NCBI GenBank assembly: GCA_017849455.1
Contig: JAFIGX010000022.1
Coordinates: 620,001 to 684,000, forward strand
Direction: 5' to 3'
DNA: 64,000 nucleotides
Source: Pseudobacter sp.
Lineage (GTDB): Bacteria; Bacteroidota; Bacteroidia; Chitinophagales; Chitinophagaceae
In this document: piece by piece, positions 9,175 through 19,113 of the stretch
Layout: each line of letters begins with the position of its first letter
Position numbering within the stretch: position 1 is the first letter of the stretch
Translations under genes and position numbers: made by a program
The notes under the pieces: model-generated
What the model was told of the DNA's origin: nothing
The model's input: the letters and a program-made list of their open reading frames with translations, nothing else
Database searches by the model: none

Positions 9175-11883
9175 ATGCAGGACCAGGATAGAATATGGTA
9201 TTTATTGGGCAGAAAGCTTGCTGGTGAAGCTACCAAAAAGGAATTGGAAGAGTTGGAAGAATTGCTCCGGAAAAATCCCGAAGCCACTTACTCTGCCGAT
9301 ATCCTTTCCGATATGTGGCAGCCCGGCAAGCCAACCAGCCGGAAAGAAAAAAAAGAGGTGGAAGATGCTTTCGAACGGCACCTGAAACGGATGTCGCAGA
9401 AGAACCTGGATACAGACGCCCAACTTGATCCCGCAGATAAAAAACCCAAACAGGCCCGTTATTATAGCCGCCCTAAAAAAATAGAGATCTTCTCTCCCAT
9501 TGCCGACGGCGGTATCCTAAAAAATTATTTCAAGGTCACCTGGCGGAACCTTTACCGTAACAAGGCTTTTTCCCTGATCAATATCACCGGCCTCGCCATC
9601 GGTATGGCCAGCGCTATCCTGATCCTGTTATGGATCAATGACCAGCTCAGCTACGACCAGTTCCATACCAAACGGGACCGTACTTACCTGGTGATGAGCC
9701 GCGGCATCGTCAATGGTCAGCAACAAGCCTGGAACTCCACACCGCACCCATTGGGGCCTGTGCTCAAATCACAGTTCCCCCAGGTTGAGGACGCGGTAAG
9801 GATGAACTGGGTCGGGGCATTCGTGTTCAGCACGGGTGATAATCATTTCGAAACGCAGGGGTTCATTACTGATCCGGGGTTCCTTAGCCTGTTCAGTTTT
9901 CCATTGGTACAGGGCAATCCGGCCACGGCGCTCAATGATGTACATGGACTGGTGCTTACGGAAAAAATGGCCACGAAATTATTCGGCAATGCCAATGCGC
10001 TGGGAAAGATCGTGAAGGTAGATAGCATTGCCTATTTCACCGTTACCGGCGTCATGAAAGACCTGCCCAATAATACGCGGTTCAATTTCGACTACCTGAT
10101 ACCCTGGAGCTATATGAAAGAAGTGGACTGGGAGAACTCTAATTGGAGTGGCACCAGTATCCAGACTTTCGTATTGCTGAAGCCAGGGGTCACTGAGCAA
10201 AATGGCGATAGCCTTTTCAAGAATGTCGTGAAGGGACAGGATAAAGCTGCCGAAAATGAATTGTTCCTCCATCCTATGCGCAAATGGCATCTTTGGTCGA
10301 GGTTCGAGAATGGAAAGATCACGGGTGGAGCGATCGAGGAAGTGCGGTTATTCGGTTTCATTGCCGGTTTTATCCTGCTGATCGCCTGTATCAATTATAT
10401 GAACCTGAGCACTGCCCGGAGTGTGAAACGCGCCAAGGAAGTAGGGATCAGGAAAGTGGTAGGAGCCGGAAGGTTCTCGCTGATCTGGCAGTTCATGGGT
10501 GAGTCGATATTGATCGCCTTGTTGTCGGCCTTACTGGCGCTCGCTATCGTTCAACCTGCCCTGAAAGGATTCAATAAACTGATCTACGAGAATCTGAGCA
10601 TCCCTTATTCAAGCCCCTGGTTCTGGTTATACGGGCTGGGCTTCGTTCTCATCACCGGCATCATTGCAGGTAGTTACCCGGCCTTCTACCTGTCGGCTTT
10701 CAAACCGATCAGTGTGCTCAAAGGCACTTTCAAGGCAGCAAATGCGCTTATTACTCCCCGTAAGGTCCTCGTTGTGGTACAATTCAGTTTCGCCATCCTG
10801 CTGATCATCTGCACCATTGTTATTTACAGGCAGATCAACTATGCGCAGAAGCGGGATTCGGGGTACAACAGGAACAATACCGGCTTCGTATATATCAAAG
10901 GGGATATCAGGAAAAATTACCCGGTGATCAGGGACGAGCTTCTCAATAGTGGCGCAGTAGCCGCCATGACGCGCACCAACTCACCGATCACCTATATCTG
11001 GAGCTACGACAACAGTTACACCTGGAAAGGAATGGACCCTAACGCCAAACAAGGCTTTGTCGTGTTCAATGGAGAGCAGGACTTCACCAAAACCTTTGGA
11101 CTGCAACTGGTGGCCGGCCGCGATTTCGATAGAGGATCATATCCTACCGATACTGCCGCCTTGCTCGTCACCGAAGCAGCCGTGAAGCAATTGGGTTTCA
11201 ATGACCCCATCGGCCAGCAAGTAACGGACAAAGAAAGGACCTGGCATATCGTGGGCGTGGTGAAGGATTTTATTCCCGGTTCACCCTTCGACATCATTCG
11301 TCCCATCATCATACATGGGTACAGGACCGGGTATGGCAATTTCTACGGCACTATCAGCATAAAGCTCAGTGAACAACATTCCATTGCCAGCAATGTGGAA
11401 ACCATCAGCCGCATCTTTAAAAAATACAGTCCGGATTATCCATTCGAATTCCATTTCATGGATAAGGCTTACCAGGAAAAGTTCGACTACCAGCGGCATA
11501 TCAGTGTGCTCGCTACGCTCTTTGCCGGTTTGACCATCTTCATATCCTGCCTGGGCCTTTTTGCCCTTGCAGCTTATATGGCTGAATACAGGATCAAAGA
11601 GATCGGCATCCGCAAGATCCTGGGCGCTTCCATTGCCGCTATCACTACACTTTTATCGAAAGATTTTCTGAAGCTCGTGCTCATCGCTTTCGTTATTGCT
11701 TCACCGATCGCGTGGTGGGCGATGGATTCCTGGTTGCGCGATTTCCCCTACAGGGTGAGTATCAGTTGGTGGATATTTGCGCTTACAGGGGTTATCTCCC
11801 TGCTGATCGCATTAGGCACTGTAAGCTACCAGTCCATCAAAGCAGCATTGACAAAACCGGTGAAATCACTTCGCACCGAATAA
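9175..11883 (+). CDS. ABC transporter permease, MacB/FtsX type with permease prefix domain
   Basis: A 902-residue protein. Residues 1-75 form a charged helical prefix (LLGRKLAGEATKKELEELEE) like that of FecR-type anti-sigma proteins and of the permease prefix domain in Bacteroidota. A first membrane helix at about 132-153 is followed by a MacB-like periplasmic domain and an FtsX core with helices near 400-420, 450 and 500. A second periplasmic domain and FtsX core end the protein. KEVGIRKVVGAG and KEIGIRKILGAS are the two conserved cytoplasmic loops that contact the ATPase. Such permeases act in lipoprotein release, efflux or stress sensing. No ATPase gene adjoins it. Confidence 0.85.
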   Translation: MQDQDRIWYLLGRKLAGEATKKELEELEELLRKNPEATYSADILSDMWQPGKPTSRKEKKEVEDAFERHLKRMSQKNLDTDAQLDPADKKPKQARYYSRPKKIEIFSPIADGGILKNYFKVTWRNLYRNKAFSLINITGLAIGMASAILILLWINDQLSYDQFHTKRDRTYLVMSRGIVNGQQQAWNSTPHPLGPVLKSQFPQVEDAVRMNWVGAFVFSTGDNHFETQGFITDPGFLSLFSFPLVQGNPATALNDVHGLVLTEKMATKLFGNANALGKIVKVDSIAYFTVTGVMKDLPNNTRFNFDYLIPWSYMKEVDWENSNWSGTSIQTFVLLKPGVTEQNGDSLFKNVVKGQDKAAENELFLHPMRKWHLWSRFENGKITGGAIEEVRLFGFIAGFILLIACINYMNLSTARSVKRAKEVGIRKVVGAGRFSLIWQFMGESILIALLSALLALAIVQPALKGFNKLIYENLSIPYSSPWFWLYGLGFVLITGIIAGSYPAFYLSAFKPISVLKGTFKAANALITPRKVLVVVQFSFAILLIICTIVIYRQINYAQKRDSGYNRNNTGFVYIKGDIRKNYPVIRDELLNSGAVAAMTRTNSPITYIWSYDNSYTWKGMDPNAKQGFVVFNGEQDFTKTFGLQLVAGRDFDRGSYPTDTAALLVTEAAVKQLGFNDPIGQQVTDKERTWHIVGVVKDFIPGSPFDIIRPIIIHGYRTGYGNFYGTISIKLSEQHSIASNVETISRIFKKYSPDYPFEFHFMDKAYQEKFDYQRHISVLATLFAGLTIFISCLGLFALAAYMAEYRIKEIGIRKILGASIAAITTLLSKDFLKLVLIAFVIASPIAWWAMDSWLRDFPYRVSISWWIFALTGVISLLIALGTVSYQSIKAALTKPVKSLRTE

Positions 11884-11950
11884 CTTCCCGGTTAAAAATA
11901 AAATATCCGTTCCTGGTCAATTAAAAACGCGATCGTATTGCAGGAACTAC

Positions 11951-11958
11951 TAATTTTG
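11951..11958 (+). promoter_or_regulatory. Candidate -7 promoter element for the metal-uptake unit
   Basis: TAATTTTG matches TAnnTTTG and lies 23 bases upstream of the ATG at 11982, a normal leader length. A -33 TTG at standard spacing is not obvious. Confidence 0.4.
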
Positions 11959-11981
11959 CAAAGCATTGCATCGAATACTCT

Positions 11982-12353
11982 ATGCTTAGAAAGGTTACCG
12001 CAATATTCCTGTTGATCACTTTCATGGCCCAGACCTTCCACCGCGCCATCATCGTGATAGCCTTCTACGGCAACCAGGACTATATCGCCAAAAACCTTTG
12101 TGAGAACAGGTTCCGGCCCAAACTCAAGTGTAACGGGCAATGCCATCTCGCCAAGAAATTACAACAGGAAGAGAAACGCGATCAAAGCAATCCCGAAAGA
12201 AAACTGGAAAACAAGAATGAGGTTTTCTCTTCCGCTTATGATCAACCGGTTTTCGTCGACATCGGCACACCCAATGTTTCCAACTTCAACATTTTCAATA
12301 CCGGCACTCCTATGGATATCGCCGGTGATTTCTTTCATCCCCCTTCCGCTTAG
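11982..12353 (+). CDS. Small exported protein with a CNGQC motif
   Basis: A 123-residue protein that starts with a membrane or signal segment (residues 5-30). It then carries KCNGQCHLAKKLQQEE near residues 49-64. The Cys-x3-Cys-His arrangement could bind metal or heme iron. The C-terminal half is polar with no recognised domain. Small proteins with this Cys motif are often found just before TonB receptors in Bacteroidota. Here it precedes a TonB receptor and a PepSY protein, so a role in metal or metal-chelate uptake is inferred from the neighbours only. Confidence 0.65.
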   Translation: MLRKVTAIFLLITFMAQTFHRAIIVIAFYGNQDYIAKNLCENRFRPKLKCNGQCHLAKKLQQEEKRDQSNPERKLENKNEVFSSAYDQPVFVDIGTPNVSNFNIFNTGTPMDIAGDFFHPPSA

Positions 12354-12492
12354 TCCATCTCCGTTCCAATTTTATCGTCTGTTCCAACATTTCCATTCAA
12401 CCAGTGAGAGGGTTGCAGCTACTTCGATCATACATCGATGATACTGATGACGGAATGCTCATGCCTGTAACCCCGCACGCAATCTAATTGCA

Positions 12493-14814
12493 ATGACTTC
12501 ATTGTTACGATCGCTGCTAACGGCATTGCTCGTTACAGCAGGTTATTCTTTGTCCGCGCAGGAAACTTTATCCATTCGTATAATAGACAAAGCTACCCGC
12601 GAACCTGTTCCCGGCGCCACTGTGCAAAGCAGTAATGGCAATTCATTCGCCGCCAATGAACAAGGCATAGTACAGATCACTACGCCAGCCACCACCATCC
12701 GGGTCAGCGCTATCGGCTATATTACCCGTACTATCCAAATCACCGGTGGTAAACAACTCACCATTTCACTCGACCAACAACCTGCCTCCATGCAGCAGGT
12801 GATCGTGACGGCCAACAGGCAGGTACAACGACGTAATGAAGCACCGGTAGCCATCAGCCAGATCAGCACGACCACCATCCAGGAAACCAAGGCCACCACC
12901 ATCGATCAACTCATCAACAGATCGCCCGGTGTCTTCATGGTGAACCTTGGCAATGAACAACACATGATGAGCATCAGGCAGCCGATGAGCACCAAAGGGC
13001 TTTATCTCTACCTCGAAGATGGGATACCTATCCGTACCTCCGGGATCTTCAATCACAATGCCCTGCTGGAAATGAATATGACTGCCGTGAAAAATATCGA
13101 GGTGATCAGGGGCCCTTCTTCCAGCATGTATGGCGCAGAAGCGATCGGCGGCGCCATCAATTTCATTACCAAAGCGGCGCCCGTATCACCTATGGCCAGG
13201 GTAGAGCTGCAGGGGAATGACAATGGCTTCCGTCGCGCAGATGTGAGTACCGGCGCCACTTTCGGCAAGCTGGGCATCTCCTTCAACGGTTATTATGCTC
13301 GGAATAAAAATGGCATCCTGGCCCTCAGTGATTTTCACAAAACAGTGGGGACCCTTCGCGCAGATTATGCACTGACCAGCAAGACCACGATCACCGGAAG
13401 TTTTACGTTGCTGGATTATTACAGCGACATGCGTGGCAGCCTCGACAGCACCGCATTCAGCAATAAGAATTACAGCACTCCGCATAGCTTCACCTGGCGC
13501 GATGTAAAAGCCATCCGTTTCAAAACACAGGTACAACACAGATGGAACAGTCATTCCAGTACCACGCTGGCGCTGGTTTACCGCGACAATAAGGTAGGGC
13601 AAAATCCTTCCTATCGTGTCCGTGATGATTACCGCAGGGTCAATGGCAGGTGGATAGGTAGCAAGACCCTGGCGCATGGAGAGATCAATGACAACAGTTT
13701 CAATAGCTATGCGGCCATACTTACCCACCAGCAGGACTTCTTTGCAGGCAGGCTTCAAACCACGAGTGGGCTCTCCTACGATCATAGCCCATCTACCTAT
13801 AACGCTTTTTATATCCGCATTGCCCAGGACAGCACTACACGTAACTATACAGGTTATACGGAAAGGAGAGACAGTTTGCTGAGTAACTACGCAACCGGTA
13901 TCAGCAATGCTGCTGCTTTTACCCAACTTGAATATAAAGTTCGGGAAGATCTCAGGATCGTGGCCGGTCTACGCTACGATGCATTCCGGCTGGCATTCAA
14001 GAATTACCTGCCTCCCTCTGCCTTCAGCGGCGCCCCCAATAGCACCCAAACTTTCAATCGCTTTACTCCCAAGATCGGCTTCACCTGGCAGGCCTGCAGG
14101 GAAATAGGCTTCTATGGAAATTACAGTGAAGGATTTGTAGCCCCACAGGTAACGGAGCTTTTCAATGGTGTTAAAGTTCCGAACCTGCAACCCCAGACTT
14201 TCTTCAACTATGAAACAGGCGGGTGGATCAGCCTTTGGAATGGAAAGATCTATGCCGACTGGAGCGCTTATCTGCTCGATGGCACCAATGAGATCATATC
14301 CATCCGCTTCGATGATGGCAGCTACGGCTATGCCAATGCCGGTAAAACAAGGCATAGCGGGATCGAATATGGTATCACTGTACGGCCGTTAAAAGAATGG
14401 TGCTTCCGGTTCAGTGGCGCCAATTCGAAACACAGTTTTATTCGTTATGCAGAGAAAGACCTGATGTACGATGACAAGGAAATGAACGGAGCTCCCCGCT
14501 TCATCGCCAACAGTGAGCTGCAATACAAGCCCAAATGGTTGCCGGGACTGCGTTGCAGCCTCGAATGGCAGCACAACGGCTCCTATTGGATGGACCCGCA
14601 GAACAGCGCCAAGGACCCCGGGTTCGATATCGCCAACCTTCGCGCAGGATATGTATGGAAAGACCTGGAGGTGTGGTGCAACGTCATCAATCTATTCGAT
14701 AACTATTATTCCATCAATAGCAGTAAGAGCGCATACGGATATTCCTATACGGTAGGTAATCCCAGGACGATCAATATTGGAATTGGCTATACGCTCAGCA
14801 AAAAAAATAAATGA
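12493..14814 (+). CDS. TonB-dependent outer-membrane receptor with CarboxypepD-like N-domain
   Basis: A 773-residue protein. A signal peptide covers residues 1-23 (ending LSAQ). A carboxypeptidase-regulatory-like beta domain spans about 25-100. A plug domain at about 105-225 contains IEVIRGPSSSMYGAEAIGGA, the classical plug motif, and a 22-strand barrel runs to the aromatic C-terminus. It imports a large substrate across the outer membrane with TonB energy. There is no SusD partner, which argues against glycan import. The PepSY protein immediately after it points to a metal chelate such as a ferric or cupric complex. The substrate is inferred from context. Confidence 0.9.
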   Translation: MTSLLRSLLTALLVTAGYSLSAQETLSIRIIDKATREPVPGATVQSSNGNSFAANEQGIVQITTPATTIRVSAIGYITRTIQITGGKQLTISLDQQPASMQQVIVTANRQVQRRNEAPVAISQISTTTIQETKATTIDQLINRSPGVFMVNLGNEQHMMSIRQPMSTKGLYLYLEDGIPIRTSGIFNHNALLEMNMTAVKNIEVIRGPSSSMYGAEAIGGAINFITKAAPVSPMARVELQGNDNGFRRADVSTGATFGKLGISFNGYYARNKNGILALSDFHKTVGTLRADYALTSKTTITGSFTLLDYYSDMRGSLDSTAFSNKNYSTPHSFTWRDVKAIRFKTQVQHRWNSHSSTTLALVYRDNKVGQNPSYRVRDDYRRVNGRWIGSKTLAHGEINDNSFNSYAAILTHQQDFFAGRLQTTSGLSYDHSPSTYNAFYIRIAQDSTTRNYTGYTERRDSLLSNYATGISNAAAFTQLEYKVREDLRIVAGLRYDAFRLAFKNYLPPSAFSGAPNSTQTFNRFTPKIGFTWQACREIGFYGNYSEGFVAPQVTELFNGVKVPNLQPQTFFNYETGGWISLWNGKIYADWSAYLLDGTNEIISIRFDDGSYGYANAGKTRHSGIEYGITVRPLKEWCFRFSGANSKHSFIRYAEKDLMYDDKEMNGAPRFIANSELQYKPKWLPGLRCSLEWQHNGSYWMDPQNSAKDPGFDIANLRAGYVWKDLEVWCNVINLFDNYYSINSSKSAYGYSYTVGNPRTINIGIGYTLSKKNK

Positions 14815-14815
14815 C

Positions 14816-16417
14816 ATGGTCCGCAAACATATCTACCGGTGGCATCGCACTGCCAGCCTGATCATCGCCATACCTATTCTATTGTGGGCAATAAGCGGTT
14901 TCATGCACCCGCTCATGACCAATATCAAGCCCAGGCTGGCCACACAATCATTGCAGCCGCAGGAGGTCGATAGTCATGCGTTGAAGACTTCCCTGCAGCA
15001 GGCATTGCAACAAAATTCGATCACAGCTTTTCATCTTGCCCGGCTGGTGCATATCGATACCAACTGGTTCTACCAGGTGCAACGCAAGGCTGGTGATCTC
15101 CCTGTTTATCTCAGTGCCACCAACGGTAAACAATTACGCAATGGCGATGCCTTGTATGCACAATATATTGCCAAACAATTCCTCGAAGGCCAGCCTGAAA
15201 CTGTTAAGCAACCTGTCCAATACGCATCGCTCAACATCGACCCACATTCCATGCATGCTGAACACGATGAGGCTGCAAGCCCCTCACACGATTGCTGCGA
15301 TGCTGCTACGGCCTGTGTTCTGCTGAACGATAAAGGCAGCAAGGCGATGGGCATTACGCTGGTCATAGCTTTCGATGGGGAATATAAACCCGTGAATCGT
15401 TTACTGCCGGTTTACAAAGTGTATTTCAGTCGCCCGGACGGCATCAGGGTATACGTAGAGACCACTATGGACCGTTTTGCATTCGCCATGGACAACCGGC
15501 GTGCCTGGTTCGATACCATCTTCGGTATGTTTCATACCTGGGAATGGCTCAATGCACTGGGAGGTTTCAAATATATGATGATGGGGATGATCACATTGAC
15601 AGCCTTGCTCACCACGATCATGGGCCTGTATATTTTTTTCATCACCAAAACAAAGAAAGGCAATCAGCCATTGGCAAGATCGAGACGCTGGCATCGCTAT
15701 GTTTCACTGACTGCTTCCCTGTTCACCCTGATGTTCACATTCAGCGGTGGCCTGCATGCGCTCGATAAACTCCGGTCGGCACCTGCTGTTTCGCAGGAGG
15801 TCAGCCATGAAATCCCTGCCGGTATATTGTCATTCTCCTTTACCCAGATCAAACAGGCCATCGGAAACCAGCCGTTGTATAATTATTCCCCCGTGATGAT
15901 CGGCAATGATCTTTACTGGAGAGTGCTTACCAGGTCTCCATCTCAAAAAGCAGTAGCACCGGTTTATATCCGGAACAGCAGTTATGCTGTCCTTGACAAT
16001 GGTGATGAACGATATGCGCGCACCATCGCAGGCCGGTTGAGCGGTCACCAACCCGGAGAAGTGCTGCAAACGGAGATGATCACTAAATTCACGGAAGAAT
16101 ATGGCTTCATCAACAAAAGGTTGCCGGTCTGGAAAGTAGCGTATGCTTCCAATGCCCATGAACGGTATTATGTAGAGACAGGCTCAGGAAAGCTGGCCGC
16201 ATACATCAATGATCGTGATCTCTTCGAAGGTTACAGTTTTGCATTACTGCACAAGCACCATTATATGGATTGGGGTGGGAAGGCAACAAGGGATGTGAGC
16301 ACCATGGTCGCTGCGGCTTTGCAGATAGCCATGGTCACGGTTGGGCTGCTCTTATTTTTCCGCTGGAGGGCTAAGAGAATAAAAAGAGACAAGAAGGATG
16401 CTACAATTTCAACCTGA
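14816..16417 (+). CDS. PepSY-domain inner-membrane protein (iron-regulated type)
   Basis: About 533 residues from the ATG at 14816, one base after the TonB-receptor stop. An upstream in-frame ATG at 14777 lies inside the receptor gene and adds a poor N-terminus, so it is not used. The opening KHIYRWHRTASLIIAIPILL is the typical first helix of PepSY-associated TM (PiuB-like) proteins. Further helices lie near 245-275, 290-310 and 500-520, with periplasmic loops between. HDEAASPSHDCCDAATAC near residue 145 is rich in Cys and His and could bind metal. Members are thought to reduce imported ferric chelates. Translational coupling with the receptor is likely. Confidence 0.85.
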   Translation: MVRKHIYRWHRTASLIIAIPILLWAISGFMHPLMTNIKPRLATQSLQPQEVDSHALKTSLQQALQQNSITAFHLARLVHIDTNWFYQVQRKAGDLPVYLSATNGKQLRNGDALYAQYIAKQFLEGQPETVKQPVQYASLNIDPHSMHAEHDEAASPSHDCCDAATACVLLNDKGSKAMGITLVIAFDGEYKPVNRLLPVYKVYFSRPDGIRVYVETTMDRFAFAMDNRRAWFDTIFGMFHTWEWLNALGGFKYMMMGMITLTALLTTIMGLYIFFITKTKKGNQPLARSRRWHRYVSLTASLFTLMFTFSGGLHALDKLRSAPAVSQEVSHEIPAGILSFSFTQIKQAIGNQPLYNYSPVMIGNDLYWRVLTRSPSQKAVAPVYIRNSSYAVLDNGDERYARTIAGRLSGHQPGEVLQTEMITKFTEEYGFINKRLPVWKVAYASNAHERYYVETGSGKLAAYINDRDLFEGYSFALLHKHHYMDWGGKATRDVSTMVAAALQIAMVTVGLLLFFRWRAKRIKRDKKDATIST

Positions 16418-17585
16418 CCTTCCATTTACCGAGCAGCCCGGCCAACCACACGATCAGTAAGGCGAACAGTAGCGACTTCAATAAGCCAACGGCACCGGTG
16501 ATCAGCACATCCGGTAATGTTAAATGTGAAACTACCGCCACTGCATACGCAAAATATGGAAGGAGATAACAGAGCAATGTATTGGTGCCGGCGGGGCCGA
16601 TGAAGGAAAACCAACCCGCTTTGTGCTGCTGATCGGCCAGCCAGTATACTATGATGAACATGATCATGGTGATGGCGCTACAGATCAGTATCCAGGGCGG
16701 CGTAACGAGGATCTTTGAGATCCCCCAGAAGTTGCGGGCATAGAATCCAGATGCCATCAATACAATAGCGGTCAGGAAAAGGACCAGCATCATTTTACCG
16801 GGTTGCTGCCGGTAATGCTGGAAGACCATCGTGGTCAGCACGCCACCCATCACCAGGGCGGCATGGCCGGCATCGCCCAATGGGCCGATCAACTTTTGCA
16901 CCAGTTCACTGTGAATCCAGCCCGCATGTGAGGCGATATTCAAAGCCATGAAGACTACCCAGGCGAGCAGGGAAATGATGAAGCGGGTATTGGAGAAAGC
17001 AACAATCAGGGCGCTCACGAGGTAGGCCCATCCGATCAGGCCGAGAATGCCCCACCAGTACGGAGTGAACCGGTTCAGCGCTCCATCCTCCCCACCCCGG
17101 CAAATAAATGCCAGCAGCAGGAGGATGCCTACAGCAACGGTCTTGCTTATGCGAACTACCCAGGGATTGGCCGTTTTCGGCCAGGCGTTCCAGAGGAGGA
17201 TAAATGAAAGACAACTCAGTACGTTCCAGACAACCCTGGGGATTCCGGTGGCTGATGCATTCAGGTATTCGCCATTCACGAGGAACACGCCCATGATAAG
17301 CAGTGCCAGTCCACGTTCCAGGATATGCCAGCCGATCTTTCCATTGGTATCCCCTTTGGCGCGACGGTTATTGATGGCCAACGGGACCGACATGCCCACA
17401 ATGAAAAGGAAAGCGGGGAATACTGTATCTGCCAGGCCCATGCCATCTTCTTTGGCGGCTGTATGTTCCAGCCAGCCCGGTATTCCTTTCAAAGACCAAA
17501 GATCGTTGACAAAGATCATCAGCACCATTGTCAATGCGCGCAGGATATCGATGGAAGCAATTCGTAGGTTCGATGTTGGTTGCAT
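16401..17585 (-). CDS. DUF5009/HGSNAT-like membrane protein
   Basis: A 394-residue membrane protein with about ten hydrophobic helices. The N-terminus RIASIDILRALTMVLMIFVN resembles heparan-alpha-glucosaminide acetyltransferase-like proteins (DUF5009, NagX) common in Bacteroidota. An FLFIVGMSVPLAI helix follows. It probably transfers an acyl group to a sugar at the inner membrane. Its last 17 bases overlap the convergent PepSY gene. It is a second, distant relative of the DUF1624-like protein at 2173-3345. Substrate unknown. Confidence 0.8.
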   Translation of the reverse strand: MQPTSNLRIASIDILRALTMVLMIFVNDLWSLKGIPGWLEHTAAKEDGMGLADTVFPAFLFIVGMSVPLAINNRRAKGDTNGKIGWHILERGLALLIMGVFLVNGEYLNASATGIPRVVWNVLSCLSFILLWNAWPKTANPWVVRISKTVAVGILLLLAFICRGGEDGALNRFTPYWWGILGLIGWAYLVSALIVAFSNTRFIISLLAWVVFMALNIASHAGWIHSELVQKLIGPLGDAGHAALVMGGVLTTMVFQHYRQQPGKMMLVLFLTAIVLMASGFYARNFWGISKILVTPPWILICSAITMIMFIIVYWLADQQHKAGWFSFIGPAGTNTLLCYLLPYFAYAVAVVSHLTLPDVLITGAVGLLKSLLFALLIVWLAGLLGKWKVRLKL

Positions 17586-17702
17586 GCCTGGGGTTTCCTT
17601 ACAAATTAATATAACGCTTTGAGAATTGCAATAATCAATTAGCGTTGGTTTCGATAAATCCTATTGTAGAACCATAATACCCGACAGGCCGGCCAAAACA
17701 AT

Positions 17703-17741
17703 GGCCCGGACCTGGTCATTGCTAAGTACCGGGGCCGGGCC
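17703..17741 (-). terminator. GC-rich hairpin, probable terminator of the DUF6265-like gene
   Basis: Bases 17703-17715 and 17729-17741 form a 13-bp stem with one G-T pair and one mismatch around a 13-base loop. On the minus strand it follows the stop of the lipocalin-like gene and is followed by a T-rich stretch. The rest of the 175-base spacer shows nothing else. Confidence 0.45.
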
Positions 17742-17760
17742 TGCTGTAATGTGAGTACGA

Positions 17761-18225
17761 TCATTTTCTCTCGAAAACAAAGGGGATCGCTTTTCCATTG
17801 CCGGAGATCGTGGCTTTCAAGATCGATCCCTCCTGCCGGTATTCGATCTTTTTGGGGAAATCATGTTCCGGGTTCTCGCATACAAAACCATCGGCCGTGA
17901 TAGCAGTGAATTTGAAATAGACAGGTTGCTTATTGTGCGGCACATCGGCCACATAGTAGAGGGCATTGTCTTTTACGATGATACTGATCTTTTCAACGAA
18001 CGCCGTATCCTTTCCTTTCAACGTAACACCCTGCCCTTTCAACTCCTTATCGGAGATCCTCGTCCAGCTTTCATGGGCTGAACTACCCGGTTTCAGATTG
18101 GTACGGTTCCAGGCGCCTTCCAACCATTTCAGTTTATGAAAATCGGCCGCTGTAACAACATTGGTTTGTGCCCATCCTGTTTGCAGGAATGCGAGAAAAA
18201 GCAGGAAGCAAAATATTCTTTTCAT
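17761..18225 (-). CDS. Secreted lipocalin-like protein (DUF6265 type)
   Basis: A 154-residue protein with a signal peptide at residues 1-19 (hydrophobic core, cleavage after GWA). The mature part opens with FHKLKWLEGAWNR, the usual start of DUF6265 beta-barrel proteins, and ends in a strand that contains a conserved HDFPKKIEY. It probably forms a small calycin-like barrel in the periplasm or on the surface. Ligand and role are unknown. It is downstream of the AraC gene in the same direction with a 71-base gap and could be its target. Confidence 0.7.
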   Translation of the reverse strand: MKRIFCFLLFLAFLQTGWAQTNVVTAADFHKLKWLEGAWNRTNLKPGSSAHESWTRISDKELKGQGVTLKGKDTAFVEKISIIVKDNALYYVADVPHNKQPVYFKFTAITADGFVCENPEHDFPKKIEYRQEGSILKATISGNGKAIPFVFERK

Positions 18226-18296
18226 ATTGATGATTTATGGCAGCAAAAATAACCCCGCCAATTGAACCGGTATTGTACAAACCCGACCTCACCGGT

Positions 18297-19106
18297 CTAT
18301 TCTTTTTTCCGGAGAAAAAAATTAGCCATATTCTTCTCGCCGAAAATGTAGGCGGTGGGATCTTCACCGGTAAATGCCTTGAAATTGCGGATAAAATGGG
18401 ATTGGTCGTAAAAACCTGAATCGTATGCAATGCCTGTCCAGACTGGATTTCCTTCCTGGATCAGTTGAAAGATATAATTGAACCGGATGACCCGTGCGTA
18501 CAACTTGGGCGAAAGGCCGACATATTTTTTGAACAACCGTTCCACCTGCCGTTCCCCGACCCCTATTGCAGCAGCCAGATCAGCTACCGGTATCATTCCT
18601 TTGCTATCGAATACGAGATCGATCGCTTTATCGATGTTCGTTGCAGCAACAGGAGCGGCTTCAGCAAGTTCCATGAATGTTCTGTCCAGTATCCCGATCA
18701 TGGCATCGTGCGACTTCCTGCTTCGCAATTCCGATTCCATGGCCTGCAGCCGGTTGCCGAAGGCTTCGTGTAGATCGACCACCTGGTCAGTATACCGATG
18801 CATAGTACAATCGAATAAATGCGTCAGTGCGGCTGGTTTCAATTTGATGCCAATGATGCCGGAGACGCCAGTATTTTCCAGGAAGAAAAATTTGCTGAGT
18901 TGTCCGGCCAGCAGGCTTTTCGATTGTGGCTCCCACCGCCGGCCCAGTTTGATGCGATAAGGATCGCCATAATGAAAAATGATCTCAGGAAATCCGTCGG
19001 GGATGATCTTTTGCTGGCGGGGTGCAGGGTCATGGCTTTCCACGATCCAGTAACATTCGATCAGTTCAGCAAGGCCGGAGGATGGTGCAACTCTCTTGAA
19101 GATCAT
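18297..19106 (-). CDS. AraC-family transcriptional regulator
   Basis: A 269-residue protein. The N-terminal part (about 1-150) resembles the DUF6597 sensor domain found in many Bacteroidota AraC proteins (IECYWIVESHD, PDGFPEIIFHYGDPY). The C-terminal part (about 165-260) is a double helix-turn-helix with VADLAAAIGVGERQVERLFK and IAYDSGFYDQSHFIRNFK. It should activate or repress a nearby gene, perhaps the lipocalin-like gene that follows it. The inducer is unknown. Confidence 0.88.
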   Translation of the reverse strand: MIFKRVAPSSGLAELIECYWIVESHDPAPRQQKIIPDGFPEIIFHYGDPYRIKLGRRWEPQSKSLLAGQLSKFFFLENTGVSGIIGIKLKPAALTHLFDCTMHRYTDQVVDLHEAFGNRLQAMESELRSRKSHDAMIGILDRTFMELAEAAPVAATNIDKAIDLVFDSKGMIPVADLAAAIGVGERQVERLFKKYVGLSPKLYARVIRFNYIFQLIQEGNPVWTGIAYDSGFYDQSHFIRNFKAFTGEDPTAYIFGEKNMANFFLRKKE

Positions 19107-19113
19107 ACCAGGG

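Noticed and set aside
13186..13926. Minus-strand open frame of 246 codons
   Set aside because: It is antisense within the TonB receptor gene and has no coherent domain.
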